64,000 nucleotides of DNA from Brucella pseudogrignonensis (GCF_002252525.1 NZ_NNRM01000046.1:62001-126000), one strand, 5' to 3'; shown: positions 1-9,187, counted from the stretch's first letter. Numbers and translations are program-made. Notes: generated from the sequence alone by a model not told the origin.

Positions 1-112
1 AGTGGGCGTTTCACTCCGGTTTTCCGTATTTGTGTATGGTGTGCTCGGTGGCATGGAAGTTTCCTGCAACCGACGCTATGTTCGGCGGCAATTGCAATCG
101 TGGAGAACTCCA

Positions 113-1036
113 TTGAAGATTTTCATTTTCGGCAGCGTGAACGTCGATGTCAGCGCCCGTATGGCAGCACTGCCGCGTCCCGGCCAGACACTTAACGCGT
201 CCGGCTACGGCATTGGTCTTGGTGGCAAAGGTGCCAATCAGGCGGTTGCCGCGGCAAAGCTTGGCGGCGATATTCGTTTCGTCGGTGCGGTCGGCAACGA
301 TGCCTTTGGCCAACTCGCTGTCAAGGAAATGCAGCAGTTCGGTCTTAACACCGCTGGTGTTAAAATGATTGATGGTGTCGATACCGGCATTGCAATCATT
401 CAGGTCGAAGAAGCCGGGCAGAACACGATTGTTGTTTGCGCCGGTGCCAATGCGAATTGGGCGGCATCCGATATTGATGCCTATGCGTCTGATATTGCGA
501 AAGCCAAAATCACGCTGTTGCAGCGTGAAGTCCCGCATGAAGCCAATCTTGCTGTTGCAAAGGCTGTAAAAGCTGCTGGCGGCACCGTGCTGCTCGATCC
601 GGCTCCGGTTGGCGATGCAAGCCGCATGGCCGATCTGATTTCGTTGAGCGAGATCATCTCGCCCAACGAAACCGAAGCCGCTGAAATAACCGGCATTGAA
701 CCAACCGATATTGCATCGGCGGAAGCTGCTGCCCGCAAACTTCTCGAACGCGGTCCGAAGATCGTTATCGTGAAGCTTGGTGGTCGCGGCTCATTGCTTG
801 TGACAGCTGATGAGGTCAAGCACTTTGAACCGTTCAAGGTGAAGGTGGTCGATACGGTTGCCGCTGGCGACAGTTTCAATGGTGGCTTTGCCGTTGCTTA
901 TTCGCAGGGTCAGTCGCTGCATGATTGCGTGCGCTTCGCGTCTGCTTCCGGTGCGATTGCGGTGACGCGCGTTGGCGCCGGATCTGCTGCGCCGACCGCT
1001 CACGAAGTGGCGCAACTTTTGCAGAATAATCAGTAA
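113..1036 (+). CDS. rbsK: Ribokinase (PfkB family)
   Basis: Phosphorylates D-ribose to ribose-5-phosphate in the cytoplasm, feeding the pentose phosphate pathway. Two PfkB signatures are visible: the GGKGAN sugar-binding glycine motif (residues about 37-42) and the C-terminal [11 protein letters not shown] motif (about 247-257), whose GD aspartate is the catalytic base in the family. PNETEA near residue 184 is also typical of ribokinase. I place the start at the TTG at 113, preceded by GGAG at 102-105; this gives 307 residues, the usual ribokinase length. A longer open frame reaching back to position 2 would add an N-terminal tail with no family resemblance. It converges on a nucleoside hydrolase that would release ribose, so the two probably act in one salvage route. 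A shared bidirectional terminator separates them. Confidence 0.93.
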   Translation: MKIFIFGSVNVDVSARMAALPRPGQTLNASGYGIGLGGKGANQAVAAAKLGGDIRFVGAVGNDAFGQLAVKEMQQFGLNTAGVKMIDGVDTGIAIIQVEEAGQNTIVVCAGANANWAASDIDAYASDIAKAKITLLQREVPHEANLAVAKAVKAAGGTVLLDPAPVGDASRMADLISLSEIISPNETEAAEITGIEPTDIASAEAAARKLLERGPKIVIVKLGGRGSLLVTADEVKHFEPFKVKVVDTVAAGDSFNGGFAVAYSQGQSLHDCVRFASASGAIAVTRVGAGSAAPTAHEVAQLLQNNQ

Positions 1037-1067
1037 GACTGCAAAAAATCCAATAAAACGCTGAGGC

Positions 1068-1104
1068 AAAAAAGCCGCAAGATTGTGAATCCTGCGGCTT
1101 TTTT
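1068..1104. terminator. Bidirectional intrinsic terminator
   Basis: A perfect 12-bp inverted repeat (AAAAAAGCCGCA at 1068-1079, TGCGGCTTTTTT at 1093-1104) with a 13-nt loop. It has a T-run on either strand, so it can end transcription of both rbsK and the convergent nucleoside hydrolase operon. Confidence 0.85.
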
Positions 1105-1131
1105 ATGGCAATTATGTGGCTTTGAGCGTGT

Positions 1132-2067
1132 TTAGAGCGTTGCGAGACGCTCGGTCAGCAGCGTGAAGAAACCATCCGCATCAACATCCTTGATGAAGAG
1201 TGCGTTCTTTGGACGATCAGTAACTTCCCACCAATCGACGACTGTTTCACCGATGGTCAGTTCCGAATTGATCTCGATTTCCACATTGCAATGACGGCCT
1301 GAGTAAAGTTCAGGCTTCAGCAGATAGGCCATGACGTTCGGGTCATGCAGCGGGCCACCATCGGTGCCGTATTTTGCTTCATCATAGCGCTCGAAGAATT
1401 CAAGCCATGCAGCAACCACTTCGCCGACATGCGTACCGAGGCCACGAATGGCTGCGATGCGCTTCTCGGTGGTCAGCACCTTGTGCGTGACATCGAGTGG
1501 CATCATGGTGATTTGAATGCCTGATTTGAACACAACTGCGGCTGCATGTGGATCGACATAGATGTTGAACTCAGCCGATGGCGTGATGTTGCCGCCCTCG
1601 AAATAGCCGCCGCCCATCAGCACGATTTCCTTGACGCGTTCAGCGATCTTCGGCTCGCGGATGAGTGCTGAGGCGATGTTGGTAAGCGGGCCAAGCGGGC
1701 AGAGAGTGACAGTGCCAGCTTCTTCCTTCATCAGTGTTTCGATAATGAAATCAACGCCATGCTGCGCCTGGAGCGGCATAGTAGGTGCGGGCAGATCATA
1801 ACCATCAAGACCGGTCTTGCCATGGACATTTTCAGCGGTCACGAGCGGGCGCACCAATGGACGGATGGAGCCTGCAAATACTTTTGTGTCCGGCTTTTTC
1901 GCAACTTCACAGATGGTGCGGGTATTGATTTCAGTGCGAGCCAGCGGGCCGTTGCCAGCAACGGCGGTGATGCCGAGAATGTCGAGCTCAGGGCTTGCGA
2001 GTGCCAGAAGAATGGCGACTGCATCGTCCTGACCGGGATCGGTATCGATAATGATTTTACGGGCCAT
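1132..2067 (-). CDS. Inosine-uridine preferring nucleoside hydrolase
   Basis: Hydrolyses the N-glycosidic bond of ribonucleosides to give free base and ribose. The N-terminal metal/ribose motif DTDPGQDD occupies residues 8-15, with a Gln where many members have Ile or Val. The C-terminal GPLHD motif (His about 241) is the usual catalytic histidine and metal-ligand region. The 311-residue length fits the family. The ATG at 2067 is preceded by AGGAA. It is the last gene of a minus-strand run (IclR, BMP importer, ADP-ribosylglycohydrolase, hydrolase), 22 bp after its neighbour. The ribose released would be the substrate of the convergent ribokinase. Substrate preference (purine or pyrimidine) cannot be read from the sequence. 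Confidence 0.93.
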   Translation of the reverse strand: MARKIIIDTDPGQDDAVAILLALASPELDILGITAVAGNGPLARTEINTRTICEVAKKPDTKVFAGSIRPLVRPLVTAENVHGKTGLDGYDLPAPTMPLQAQHGVDFIIETLMKEEAGTVTLCPLGPLTNIASALIREPKIAERVKEIVLMGGGYFEGGNITPSAEFNIYVDPHAAAVVFKSGIQITMMPLDVTHKVLTTEKRIAAIRGLGTHVGEVVAAWLEFFERYDEAKYGTDGGPLHDPNVMAYLLKPELYSGRHCNVEIEINSELTIGETVVDWWEVTDRPKNALFIKDVDADGFFTLLTERLATL

Positions 2068-2089
2068 GATGTGTTCCTAATAGGGGATT

Positions 2090-3496
2090 TTAAAGAGCGT
2101 TGCGCGCTGCACTAACCGTCTGGTCGACAAGCGCATCGAATGAGATTTTCGCCGGGCGGCGCATATAGGTGACGATATCGTCGGCGAGGAGTGGCTTTGA
2201 CCAGCGTTCTGCAATAATGCCGGGGCCGTGCTGGATGGCGATCATGCTCAGAATCTGCGCGGCATTGCAGTCAACGTCATGGCCGATGCCGCAGACGATT
2301 TCCAGCGTCTGGTCGAAGTCACCTTCGCCGAACCAGAGCGCCACAACTTGTGCCGCGGCATTTGGCGTGACGTGAATCCAGTTATACTCGGCATATTCGG
2401 CGTCGCATTTTGCCCAGGCGTCCTGCCAGTTTTCTGTTGTATTACAGGCATTAAGCGCGAAGGCGAGAACCGCACCATATTCCGTGTCGGTCGAGAAAAG
2501 CTCTGCGGTTGAGACGAGCAATTCGCGCGTGTTTTGAACCGCGAAGGCGCGGGCCGCCATGACGGCATTGAAAACTTCGCCCAGGATTCCGTTTCCGGCG
2601 TGGGAGATTTCCGCATCCATCCAGGCAAGGCGGGCAGCTTCACGCGCACGTCCCGGCACAACCATGCCGCAGATTGTGCCGCGCATCTGAGCGCCGATCC
2701 ATTCATCGAACGGATTGTCGGACGTGCCGGTTTCAGGCGCCGTGAGGCCGCGACGCATATTGGAAAGGGCGATTGCCTCCGCCGACCAGCCAAGCGGGAT
2801 CAGCGACGTCCAGCGTTCGGCAATGTCGGCGCTGGTCACAGAAGAACCCTTCTCGCCAAAGGCTTCCAGAAAGGCGATCTCAAAGGTGATGTCGTCATTA
2901 TAGGTGTTGGGCTCGCGCACATAATCGCGGATCGGACCGAAAACCTCCATGATGTTCTCAGCCGTATAGCCCTCAAGTGCTGTGCCAGCCGCAGCGCCCA
3001 CCAGCTGCGCCATCCATGCGCCCGCGGTACGGTCGCGGAAATCATCAGACTGGATAGGATAAGCCACATCGTCCGGCCACTTCACGCTCGCGTCAAACAC
3101 TTCCCATGATGCAAAGCGGATGGTTTTCTGCGATGGATGCTCGGGATCGGGCTTTGCCGCGCGCATCAGCATACGCAAACGCATATCGATGCGATAAAGC
3201 GTTTCAAAATCAGAGCGCTCCAGTGCTGCAAGCCCGTCGCGCAGAAGCTCTGCATAGGGTGCCAGCACATAGCCCTTGTTTTCAAGCGATTGCAGCGCAC
3301 CGGCCATCAGGCATTCGGGTGCTGCTGAACCCGGCACATTGCTTTTCCAGAACATGGCCATGAGATCGTCCTGCGCCTTCATGACGGCGCTTGCGTCCCA
3401 TGTCTGCTCTTCTGCCGTGCGTATAACAGGCTTCGTGTCGCGCAGCAGATCGCGTGTCAGCTCCCAGGCTTTCATGTTTTTCTCGTTTTCATGCAT
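2090..3496 (-). CDS. ADP-ribosylglycohydrolase family protein
   Basis: Members remove ADP-ribose from proteins or hydrolyse related N- or O-glycosides using two Mg2+ ions. The catalytic domain begins near residue 150. The first metal motif, NDDIT (DDIT at 201-204), and the C-terminal motif HDVDCNAA (D407, D409) are both present. The residue after the second Asp is Cys where the family usually has Thr or Ser. About 130 residues precede the domain and have no recognised fold. The start ATG lies 1 nt after the stop of the upstream permease; an ATG at 3475 is an alternative. Its place in a nucleoside-importer operon suggests a catabolic role on an imported ribosylated compound rather than protein de-ADP-ribosylation, but this is inference. 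Confidence 0.85.
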   Translation of the reverse strand: MHENEKNMKAWELTRDLLRDTKPVIRTAEEQTWDASAVMKAQDDLMAMFWKSNVPGSAAPECLMAGALQSLENKGYVLAPYAELLRDGLAALERSDFETLYRIDMRLRMLMRAAKPDPEHPSQKTIRFASWEVFDASVKWPDDVAYPIQSDDFRDRTAGAWMAQLVGAAAGTALEGYTAENIMEVFGPIRDYVREPNTYNDDITFEIAFLEAFGEKGSSVTSADIAERWTSLIPLGWSAEAIALSNMRRGLTAPETGTSDNPFDEWIGAQMRGTICGMVVPGRAREAARLAWMDAEISHAGNGILGEVFNAVMAARAFAVQNTRELLVSTAELFSTDTEYGAVLAFALNACNTTENWQDAWAKCDAEYAEYNWIHVTPNAAAQVVALWFGEGDFDQTLEIVCGIGHDVDCNAAQILSMIAIQHGPGIIAERWSKPLLADDIVTYMRRPAKISFDALVDQTVSAARNAL

Positions 3497-3497
3497 T

Positions 3498-4394
3498 TCA
3501 GGATTTCTTCAACTGTCTTGCACGCCGCTGTCTTCTTGCGGCATGTACCGTCAGCACCACAACGGGCACGAGATAAGGGATCATCTGCATCAGCTCGAAC
3601 GGCAGTCCAAGGCTTTGCAGGGTGATTGCCAGCGATTCCGCTGCAGCCAGCACAAGACTTGCGACCAGCGTTCCCCACGCCGTTCCCTGCCCCATCACTT
3701 CGGCTGCAATGGCGATGAAGCCACGACCAGCGGTCATGTTCTGGCCGAACCAAGTGACATAGCCGAGTGAGAGATAGGCGCCTGCAGCACCGCCAAAGAT
3801 GCCAGAAAGTATAAGCGCCTGCATCTGAACGCGTCCGGTGTGAATGCCTGCAGCGCGCGCGGATTTGGGATCAACACCCGTTGCGCGCAGATGAAGGCCG
3901 AACCGCGTCCGCATCATCAGAAGGCTGACGGCCGGAACAGCCAGCAATGCAACAAAGCTCAGGATATGGATATTGCCGATATAAGGAATGCTGAGGCTTG
4001 GCAACGCCCCGCTTTTCAACGCGCCCGACATGCCCTTGTCGCCAGTGGCAACGAAAAGCCCCAGCGTCGTGCCTGCTGCCGCGGCAATATTGAGCGCGAT
4101 GCCGGTCATGATGAGATCGGTGCCGAGCTTGTTGACAGACAGCGACATCAACCAGCCGAGAAAGGCGCCGACTATAAGGGCCGCAAGGAGACCGATGGCC
4201 GGGCTTCCCGTCGCCGCACTTGCGAGAACCGCAATCAGCGCTGCAATCAGCATCATGCCTTCCATGCCGATATTCAGCACGCCTGCACGGTCAGAAATCA
4301 TCACGCCGAGCGCTGCCAGCAAAAGTGGCGTGCCGACACGCAGAATGGTGGCGATGAACGCCGGATCGAGGATTTGTGCGAGAACTGCGCTCAT
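3498..4394 (-). CDS. ABC importer permease (nucleoside/BMP type), subunit 2
   Basis: Inner-membrane permease of the simple-sugar/nucleoside family (BPD_transp_2), similar in type to the YufQ/NupC nucleoside permeases. It has 298 residues with many hydrophobic segments and the conserved cytoplasmic segment around ISDRAGVLNIGMEG near residues 33-46, which contacts the ATPase in this family. It overlaps the stop of the upstream permease by 4 bp (ATGA), so translation is probably coupled. With the paired permease, double ATPase and BMP-type binding protein it forms a complete importer. A purine nucleoside or related ribosylated substrate is the natural guess from the neighbouring hydrolases and ribokinase. 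Confidence 0.9.
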   Translation of the reverse strand: MSAVLAQILDPAFIATILRVGTPLLLAALGVMISDRAGVLNIGMEGMMLIAALIAVLASAATGSPAIGLLAALIVGAFLGWLMSLSVNKLGTDLIMTGIALNIAAAAGTTLGLFVATGDKGMSGALKSGALPSLSIPYIGNIHILSFVALLAVPAVSLLMMRTRFGLHLRATGVDPKSARAAGIHTGRVQMQALILSGIFGGAAGAYLSLGYVTWFGQNMTAGRGFIAIAAEVMGQGTAWGTLVASLVLAAAESLAITLQSLGLPFELMQMIPYLVPVVVLTVHAARRQRRARQLKKS

Positions 4395-5458
4395 GACTGC
4401 TCTCCTTCACGATTGCGCAGGTTTCGGATCACACGCAGCACGGTTGGATGGTTGTGAATGACGCTTGCCGTGGCACCAACCATGATAGCGGCGGTGACAA
4501 GGCCCACAACTTCGGTCGGGATATTCATGTTGCGGGCGAGAAGATCGCCGCCAACCTGAACAAACCCAAGGAACAAAGCTGCCGGAATGAGCAGGAATGG
4601 GTTTTCGCGGCCAAGGATGGCAACCACCAGCCCCGTCCAGCCGTAACCGGGCAGGTCGAGCCATGCGAAGCGGTTATGCAAGCCCAAAACTTCGAGCGCA
4701 CCGGCCATGCCTGCCACCAGACCACCAACGATCTGCGCGCGCATGATGATGCCCTTGAGCGGCAGGCCCAGATGATTTGCAAATCCGGGACTGGAGCCTG
4801 CAATGCGGATATTGAGACCGGAACGTGTCCAGTAAAGCCAGATGCCACCTGCGATACAGGCGAGAATGGCAATGATCGAACCGCTGTTAAGCCGCGTGCC
4901 TGCCAGAAGCCGGTCGAGCTTTGCTTCGGGTGGAATGCGCATGGACATCATACCACCCGCAGCCGGGTCGCGAATGACATAATTGAGCACGAACAGCCCA
5001 AGAAACAGGAAGGCGTAGTTGAGAACCAGTGACGTTACCATTTCAGATGCGCCGAAACGCAGGCGCAGCGCTGCGGGGATCGTGCAGGCAAAGCTGCCCG
5101 CAACCGCACCGCACAAAATGGCAACCGGCAGCGAGAACCAACCAAGCGACGGCAGAAGAACGGCTCCCGCAACAGCACCCAGTCCACCAAGATAAAAGCC
5201 GCTTTCAGCACCCAGATTAAACAGGCCGGAACGGAAGAGAATGGTGATGGCAAGGCCCGTCAGCATGATCGGGGTTGCAGCTTCCACCACATTGCCCATG
5301 TGGCGAATGCTGCCAAATGGTCCGAGGAAGAAGGTCTTGAGCACACCTGCCGGATTATCCTGCATCAAGGCCAATGGCACGAGCAGCAGCGCCATGATGA
5401 CGCCGATCACCAGCACGGTCAGAAAGAAGGGAATAAGATAGGATATAAATCTACGCAT
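4391..5458 (-). CDS. ABC importer permease (nucleoside/BMP type), subunit 1
   Basis: Second permease of the BMP-type importer, 355 residues, YufP-like. The N-terminal membrane segment (about residues 5-30) is followed by a large periplasmic stretch before the core helices. The conserved segment LFRSGLFNLGAESG (about residues 75-88) matches the ATPase-contact motif of this family and parallels ISDRAGVLNIGMEG in its partner. Its ATG shares one base with the stop of the ATPase gene upstream (TGATG) and its end overlaps the next permease by 4 bp. It should form a heterodimer with the gene at 3498-4394. Confidence 0.9.
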   Translation of the reverse strand: MRRFISYLIPFFLTVLVIGVIMALLLVPLALMQDNPAGVLKTFFLGPFGSIRHMGNVVEAATPIMLTGLAITILFRSGLFNLGAESGFYLGGLGAVAGAVLLPSLGWFSLPVAILCGAVAGSFACTIPAALRLRFGASEMVTSLVLNYAFLFLGLFVLNYVIRDPAAGGMMSMRIPPEAKLDRLLAGTRLNSGSIIAILACIAGGIWLYWTRSGLNIRIAGSSPGFANHLGLPLKGIIMRAQIVGGLVAGMAGALEVLGLHNRFAWLDLPGYGWTGLVVAILGRENPFLLIPAALFLGFVQVGGDLLARNMNIPTEVVGLVTAAIMVGATASVIHNHPTVLRVIRNLRNREGEQS

Positions 5459-7008
5459 CAGGCTGCATCTCGCGTGCCCAGCATATAAGGTCCAAGGACC
5501 GCTGGAGTAATACGGGGTCCGTTTCTGAGAACGGCAACTATGCGACCATTGAAGAACACGACGATGCGATCGCTCAACCGCAGCAATTCATCAAGATCGG
5601 CGCTGACGAGAAGCACAGCACAACCACCTTGCGCCACTTCATCGATGCGTCGATGCAGGAAGGCTGCTGCTGAAACATCAATGCCGCGTGTTGGCTGATC
5701 GGCGATCAGGAATTTCGGTTTGGTGGCAAGTTCGCGCGCAGCGATAAGCTTCTGCGCATTGCCGCCCGACAGCGAGTCGAGCCTTTCGGTGATCGCACCT
5801 GCACGCACCGAATATTGTTTAATCATGCCGCTGACACGCGCTTTGATCGCGCTCCATCGCAGGAAAGGGCCGAAATCAGTGTCGCGGTTTCCGTCCGTGC
5901 CGGCAATCGTGTTTTCAGCCAGAGACAGGCCCGGCGCACCGCCTTGTGAAAAGCGGTCGGCAGGCAGATAGGCCAGGCCTTTTTTGCGCCAGCTGGCCGT
6001 GTCGGCAGTGCCCATATCTGCGCCGTTAAGGGTGATTGCACCTTGAGATGCGCGCATCAGACCAGACAATGCGGAAACGAGTCCGCGCTGGCCACTGCCA
6101 TCAACACCGGCTACACCGACGATTTCGCCTTCGCCAATGGTGAGGTTTACATCGCGGATACGGTCGGCAGGGTCGAGGGCTTCAATGGTGACGCCCTTCA
6201 TTTCAAGGACTGTTTGCGTCGCATTCAGCTTGTGCGCGCGTTCCGGAATTTCGACCGCGTGGCCCATCACCATCTGCATGATGGCATCGTCCGGCACATC
6301 AGCGAGCTTTTCGGTTCCTGCAACTGCGCCTGCGCGCAAGACCGTGACGCTTTCAGCCAGCTCGCGCACTTCATTGAGCTTATGAGAAATGAAGAGAATG
6401 GTGATGCCTTCATCACGCAGTGCTTTCAGCCTGCGCATCAACTCTTCAATTTCGGGCGGCGAAAGAACGGCGGTCGGCTCATCCAGGATCAAGAGCCGTG
6501 TGCGACGCGCCAGCGCCTTGAGGATTTCGATCTTCTGCTGGGCTGCAACCGAAAGCGTACCAGTGATCGCATCCGGATCCGCGTGCAGATCATAATGCTG
6601 CATCAGCTCTTCGACCGATTTACGCGCGCTCACACGGTCGATAAACCCGCCTTTTACCGGCTCATGGCCGAGAATGATATTTTCGGTGACGGTCAGTGTC
6701 GGCACCAGCGAGAAATGCTGATGCACCATGCCGATACCTCGGGCGCTGGCATCTTCCGGCGACCATGATGAGATCGTCTGGCCGTCGATCACGATCTCGC
6801 CTGCGGTGGCATTTTCGATGCCGAACAGGATTTTCATGAGCGTGGATTTGCCTGCACCGTTCTCGCCGCAAATGGCGTGGATCGAACCGGCGCGGATCGA
6901 AAACGACACATCGCGCAGTGCAACCGTTCCGTTCGGATAGACCTTGCTCACATTTCGGAAGGCGACGATTGCATCGCCGCCTTCAATGTTTTCAGCTTGT
7001 TTTTCCAC
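5458..7008 (-). CDS. ABC importer ATPase with two nucleotide-binding domains
   Basis: Cytoplasmic energy-coupling protein of 516 residues containing two fused ABC domains, as in rbsA/YufO-type transporters. The first domain has a canonical Walker A (GENGAGKST, residues 48-56) and Walker B (LLILDEPTAVL) but a degenerate signature (LSVAAQQK). The second has a weak Walker A (GVDGSGQRG) with a good signature (LSGGNAQK) and a modified Walker B (FLIADQPTRGID). This asymmetry is normal for the sugar/nucleoside importer class and suggests one productive hydrolysis site. The start is 2 nt after the binding-protein stop. Confidence 0.92.
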   Translation of the reverse strand: MEKQAENIEGGDAIVAFRNVSKVYPNGTVALRDVSFSIRAGSIHAICGENGAGKSTLMKILFGIENATAGEIVIDGQTISSWSPEDASARGIGMVHQHFSLVPTLTVTENIILGHEPVKGGFIDRVSARKSVEELMQHYDLHADPDAITGTLSVAAQQKIEILKALARRTRLLILDEPTAVLSPPEIEELMRRLKALRDEGITILFISHKLNEVRELAESVTVLRAGAVAGTEKLADVPDDAIMQMVMGHAVEIPERAHKLNATQTVLEMKGVTIEALDPADRIRDVNLTIGEGEIVGVAGVDGSGQRGLVSALSGLMRASQGAITLNGADMGTADTASWRKKGLAYLPADRFSQGGAPGLSLAENTIAGTDGNRDTDFGPFLRWSAIKARVSGMIKQYSVRAGAITERLDSLSGGNAQKLIAARELATKPKFLIADQPTRGIDVSAAAFLHRRIDEVAQGGCAVLLVSADLDELLRLSDRIVVFFNGRIVAVLRNGPRITPAVLGPYMLGTRDAA

Positions 7009-7010
7009 GA

Positions 7011-8117
7011 TTATGGACGAACCTTTTTGCGGATCGCATTGAGATCTTCGGTGCTCATGCCAAATGCGGTTGGGACCGTGACCTTGCCTTCGGAGATTTC
7101 ATCGGAGGCCTTCTTGATGGCGTCCTTCATTTCCTGCGTGGCCATGGAAGCCATGTTGCCATCCTGCACGATGCCGACAGCGCCTTCCTTCAGGCCAAGT
7201 GCTTCAGCCTTGCCGAATGGAAGATTGCCTTCCTTGAAGCGGTCATAGGCTTGCAGAAGGCTGACATCGACATTCTTCAACACGGAGCTGACGACCTGCT
7301 TGGCCATTGCCGGATCACTGTCCTTGAAGATGGCTTCCTGATCGGAATCAACGCCCAGAACGTACTTGCCGGTTTCTTTTGCAGCCGAAAGCTGACCAAG
7401 GCCGGTCTGCGAGGCAACGACGAAGCCGAGCGATACACCCGAACGATACTGCGCGAGGCCAAGTTCCTTGCCCTTTGCCGCATCCATGAAGGAGCCTGCA
7501 TAGGAGATCGCGATTTTGGTGTCCGGCTCAATTGCCTGCACGCCAGCAATATAGCCAACGAGGAAGTCATTGATGACCGGAATATCCATGCCGCCAAGGA
7601 AGCCGAGATTCTTGCCAGTATCGCCGAGCTTGCCGTCCTTCAGGAGCGAAGCCGCCAGCATCCCGCCGAGATAGGAACCTTCGTTCTGCTTGTACTGGAT
7701 CGAATAAACGTTGTCGTAGCCGCCTTCTTCATAAGGCACGCTTGCATCATAGAGGACGTATTTCTTGTCCGGATATTGCTGCGCAACGGAGCCTACGGTT
7801 TCCGACATCTGGTAGGTGCCGCCGATGATGAGATCCCAGTCCTGTTCGGATGCATCGAGGAAGACCGGTTCCCACTTGGTCGGATCATCACCGATTTCGA
7901 GAATCTTGGTTTCGACGTCGTCGCCATATTTGTCCTTGATCATCTTCATGCCATTGGCAGCGGAATCGAAGAAGGATTTATCGCCGAGCGCGCCATTGAT
8001 GATGAGCAGGATCTTGTCTTGAGCCTGTGCTGCCGTGGTGGCAACTGTGCCCATCGCCGTGGATCCGGCGAGAGCGAGAGCAAGATGAAACATTCCCCGT
8101 CTGGTGAACTTGAACAC
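7011..8117 (-). CDS. BMP-family ABC transporter substrate-binding protein
   Basis: Periplasmic nucleoside-type binding protein (Bmp/Med/PnrA family), 368 residues. The N-terminus has a twin-arginine-like stretch (TRRGMF) then a hydrophobic core ending in AQAQ, so export is certain and Tat routing is possible. The mature start (DKILLIINGALGDKSFFD) is the usual first strand and ligand loop of the family. It is the first structural gene of the importer operon, behind a 184-bp intergenic region holding an 8-bp inverted repeat. BMP proteins bind purine nucleosides in characterised cases; the neighbouring nucleoside hydrolase supports a similar ligand. Confidence 0.92.
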   Translation of the reverse strand: MFKFTRRGMFHLALALAGSTAMGTVATTAAQAQDKILLIINGALGDKSFFDSAANGMKMIKDKYGDDVETKILEIGDDPTKWEPVFLDASEQDWDLIIGGTYQMSETVGSVAQQYPDKKYVLYDASVPYEEGGYDNVYSIQYKQNEGSYLGGMLAASLLKDGKLGDTGKNLGFLGGMDIPVINDFLVGYIAGVQAIEPDTKIAISYAGSFMDAAKGKELGLAQYRSGVSLGFVVASQTGLGQLSAAKETGKYVLGVDSDQEAIFKDSDPAMAKQVVSSVLKNVDVSLLQAYDRFKEGNLPFGKAEALGLKEGAVGIVQDGNMASMATQEMKDAIKKASDEISEGKVTVPTAFGMSTEDLNAIRKKVRP

Positions 8118-8195
8118 AACAGAACTCCATTTTTACATCAATAAAGAGATGGAATTTCTGCTTAGGGCTTTTCGCCTCGTTCTACAGATCCCCCA

Positions 8196-8226
8196 CACTT
8201 GCCCGATCAAACGATGCTGGCAAGTG
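8196..8226. promoter_or_regulatory. Inverted repeat between the IclR gene and the importer operon
   Basis: CACTTGCC (8196-8203) and GGCAAGTG (8219-8226) form a perfect 8-bp inverted repeat with a 15-nt spacer, between the stop of the iclR-type gene and the start of the binding-protein gene. It could be an operator or a hairpin attenuating read-through. No T-run follows on the minus strand, so a simple terminator is less likely. Confidence 0.4.
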
Positions 8227-8301
8227 CAAGTCAATCTCCAATTTCGGGGGCATCTGTGGACAAGATAAGGCTATTGCGTGGAATGCTGTTATAGCGTTCG
8301 A

Positions 8302-9132
8302 TTATTTCACGAATGCCTGACTGGGGTGACGTAAAGCCGGGTCAAAAGGGTTGAGTTTCTCGGAAATAGCGGCTGCTTCACGCTGCAAAAGTTCCGTGAT
8401 CGTGTGCTGACGTTTTTCTGTTAATCGTGAGGCCAGCGTGCCGATGCTGAGTGCCGCCACCGCTTCGCCGCTGCGATTAAGCACCGGAACACCCAAGCCC
8501 GCCATGCCATCAATCATGTTGAAGTTGAAGGTGGATGCGCCGGTTTCGCGCACTTCCGCTATCATGATGCGAAGATCAACCTCGTCAATTGTGGCCTTGT
8601 CCAGGATGCGGGGCATGTTGAAACGGATGATCGCCTCGCGCTCTTCTTCCGGCAGAAAGGACAGAATGGCAAGGCTGCCCTGGCCGATGCCAAGTGGCAC
8701 CTTGCCACCGATATCGCCAGTATAAGAGCGGATCGGAAACGGCCCTTCCACGCGATCAAGACAGACCGCATCGAAATTGCTGCGCACAAGCAGGAAGACC
8801 GTATCATTGAAGGTGGTTGAAAGTCGCAAGAGGGAAGGGCGGGCGAGGCTCAGAATTCCATCGCGCTGACGAGCTTGCGCTGCCATGGCGAAAAACTCCA
8901 GCGACAGACGATAGGCTTTCTTGTCGGGAAGCTGCTCGACAAGGTTTTCCGCAATCAGCGTCTTGAGCAAACGATGGGCCGAAGGCTGGCTTAACTCAAG
9001 CTCGCGCGCCAGATCGATTAACCGCACGCCGTCATCCGTGCTGGCTGCCAGACCTTTCAGAATATGAATTGCCTTCACCAGACTTGAGTTAAGCGCGGCA
9101 CCAGATTTCATATTCTCTGATATATCATCCAT
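8302..9132 (-). CDS. IclR-family transcriptional regulator
   Basis: 276 residues with the usual two-part layout: an N-terminal winged helix-turn-helix (about residues 15-80, including LIDLARELELSQPSAHRLLKT-type helices) and a C-terminal effector-binding domain (about 95-260) with the DGMAGLGVPVLNRSGE segment typical of the family. It lies just upstream of and co-oriented with the nucleoside importer operon, and likely controls it in response to a small ligand. An AT-rich leader with nested palindromes (9163-9187) lies 31-55 nt before its start and may be its own operator. Confidence 0.9.
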   Translation of the reverse strand: MDDISENMKSGAALNSSLVKAIHILKGLAASTDDGVRLIDLARELELSQPSAHRLLKTLIAENLVEQLPDKKAYRLSLEFFAMAAQARQRDGILSLARPSLLRLSTTFNDTVFLLVRSNFDAVCLDRVEGPFPIRSYTGDIGGKVPLGIGQGSLAILSFLPEEEREAIIRFNMPRILDKATIDEVDLRIMIAEVRETGASTFNFNMIDGMAGLGVPVLNRSGEAVAALSIGTLASRLTEKRQHTITELLQREAAAISEKLNPFDPALRHPSQAFVK

Positions 9133-9162
9133 AAAATTGCTTCCAAATTCTGCATTTTGAAA

Positions 9163-9187
9163 GAAATATATAATTTCTTCCGAAATT
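9163..9187. promoter_or_regulatory. Candidate IclR-family operator (nested palindromes)
   Basis: GAAAT-ATATA-ATTTC (9163-9177) is a perfect odd-centred palindrome, and AATTTC-TTCC-GAAATT (9172-9187) overlaps it. IclR-family regulators bind short palindromes of GAAAT/ATTTC type (E. coli IclR consensus TGGAAATNATTTCCA). The position in the leader of the regulator gene suggests autoregulation. The 9133-9497 gap otherwise shows no gene; it must also carry the promoter of the divergent ABC/dehydrogenase operon. Confidence 0.45.

Noticed and set aside
6918-8144. 408-residue plus-strand frame
   Set aside because: Exactly antisense to the BMP-type binding protein and part of the ATPase; no recognised domain, an effect of codon bias.
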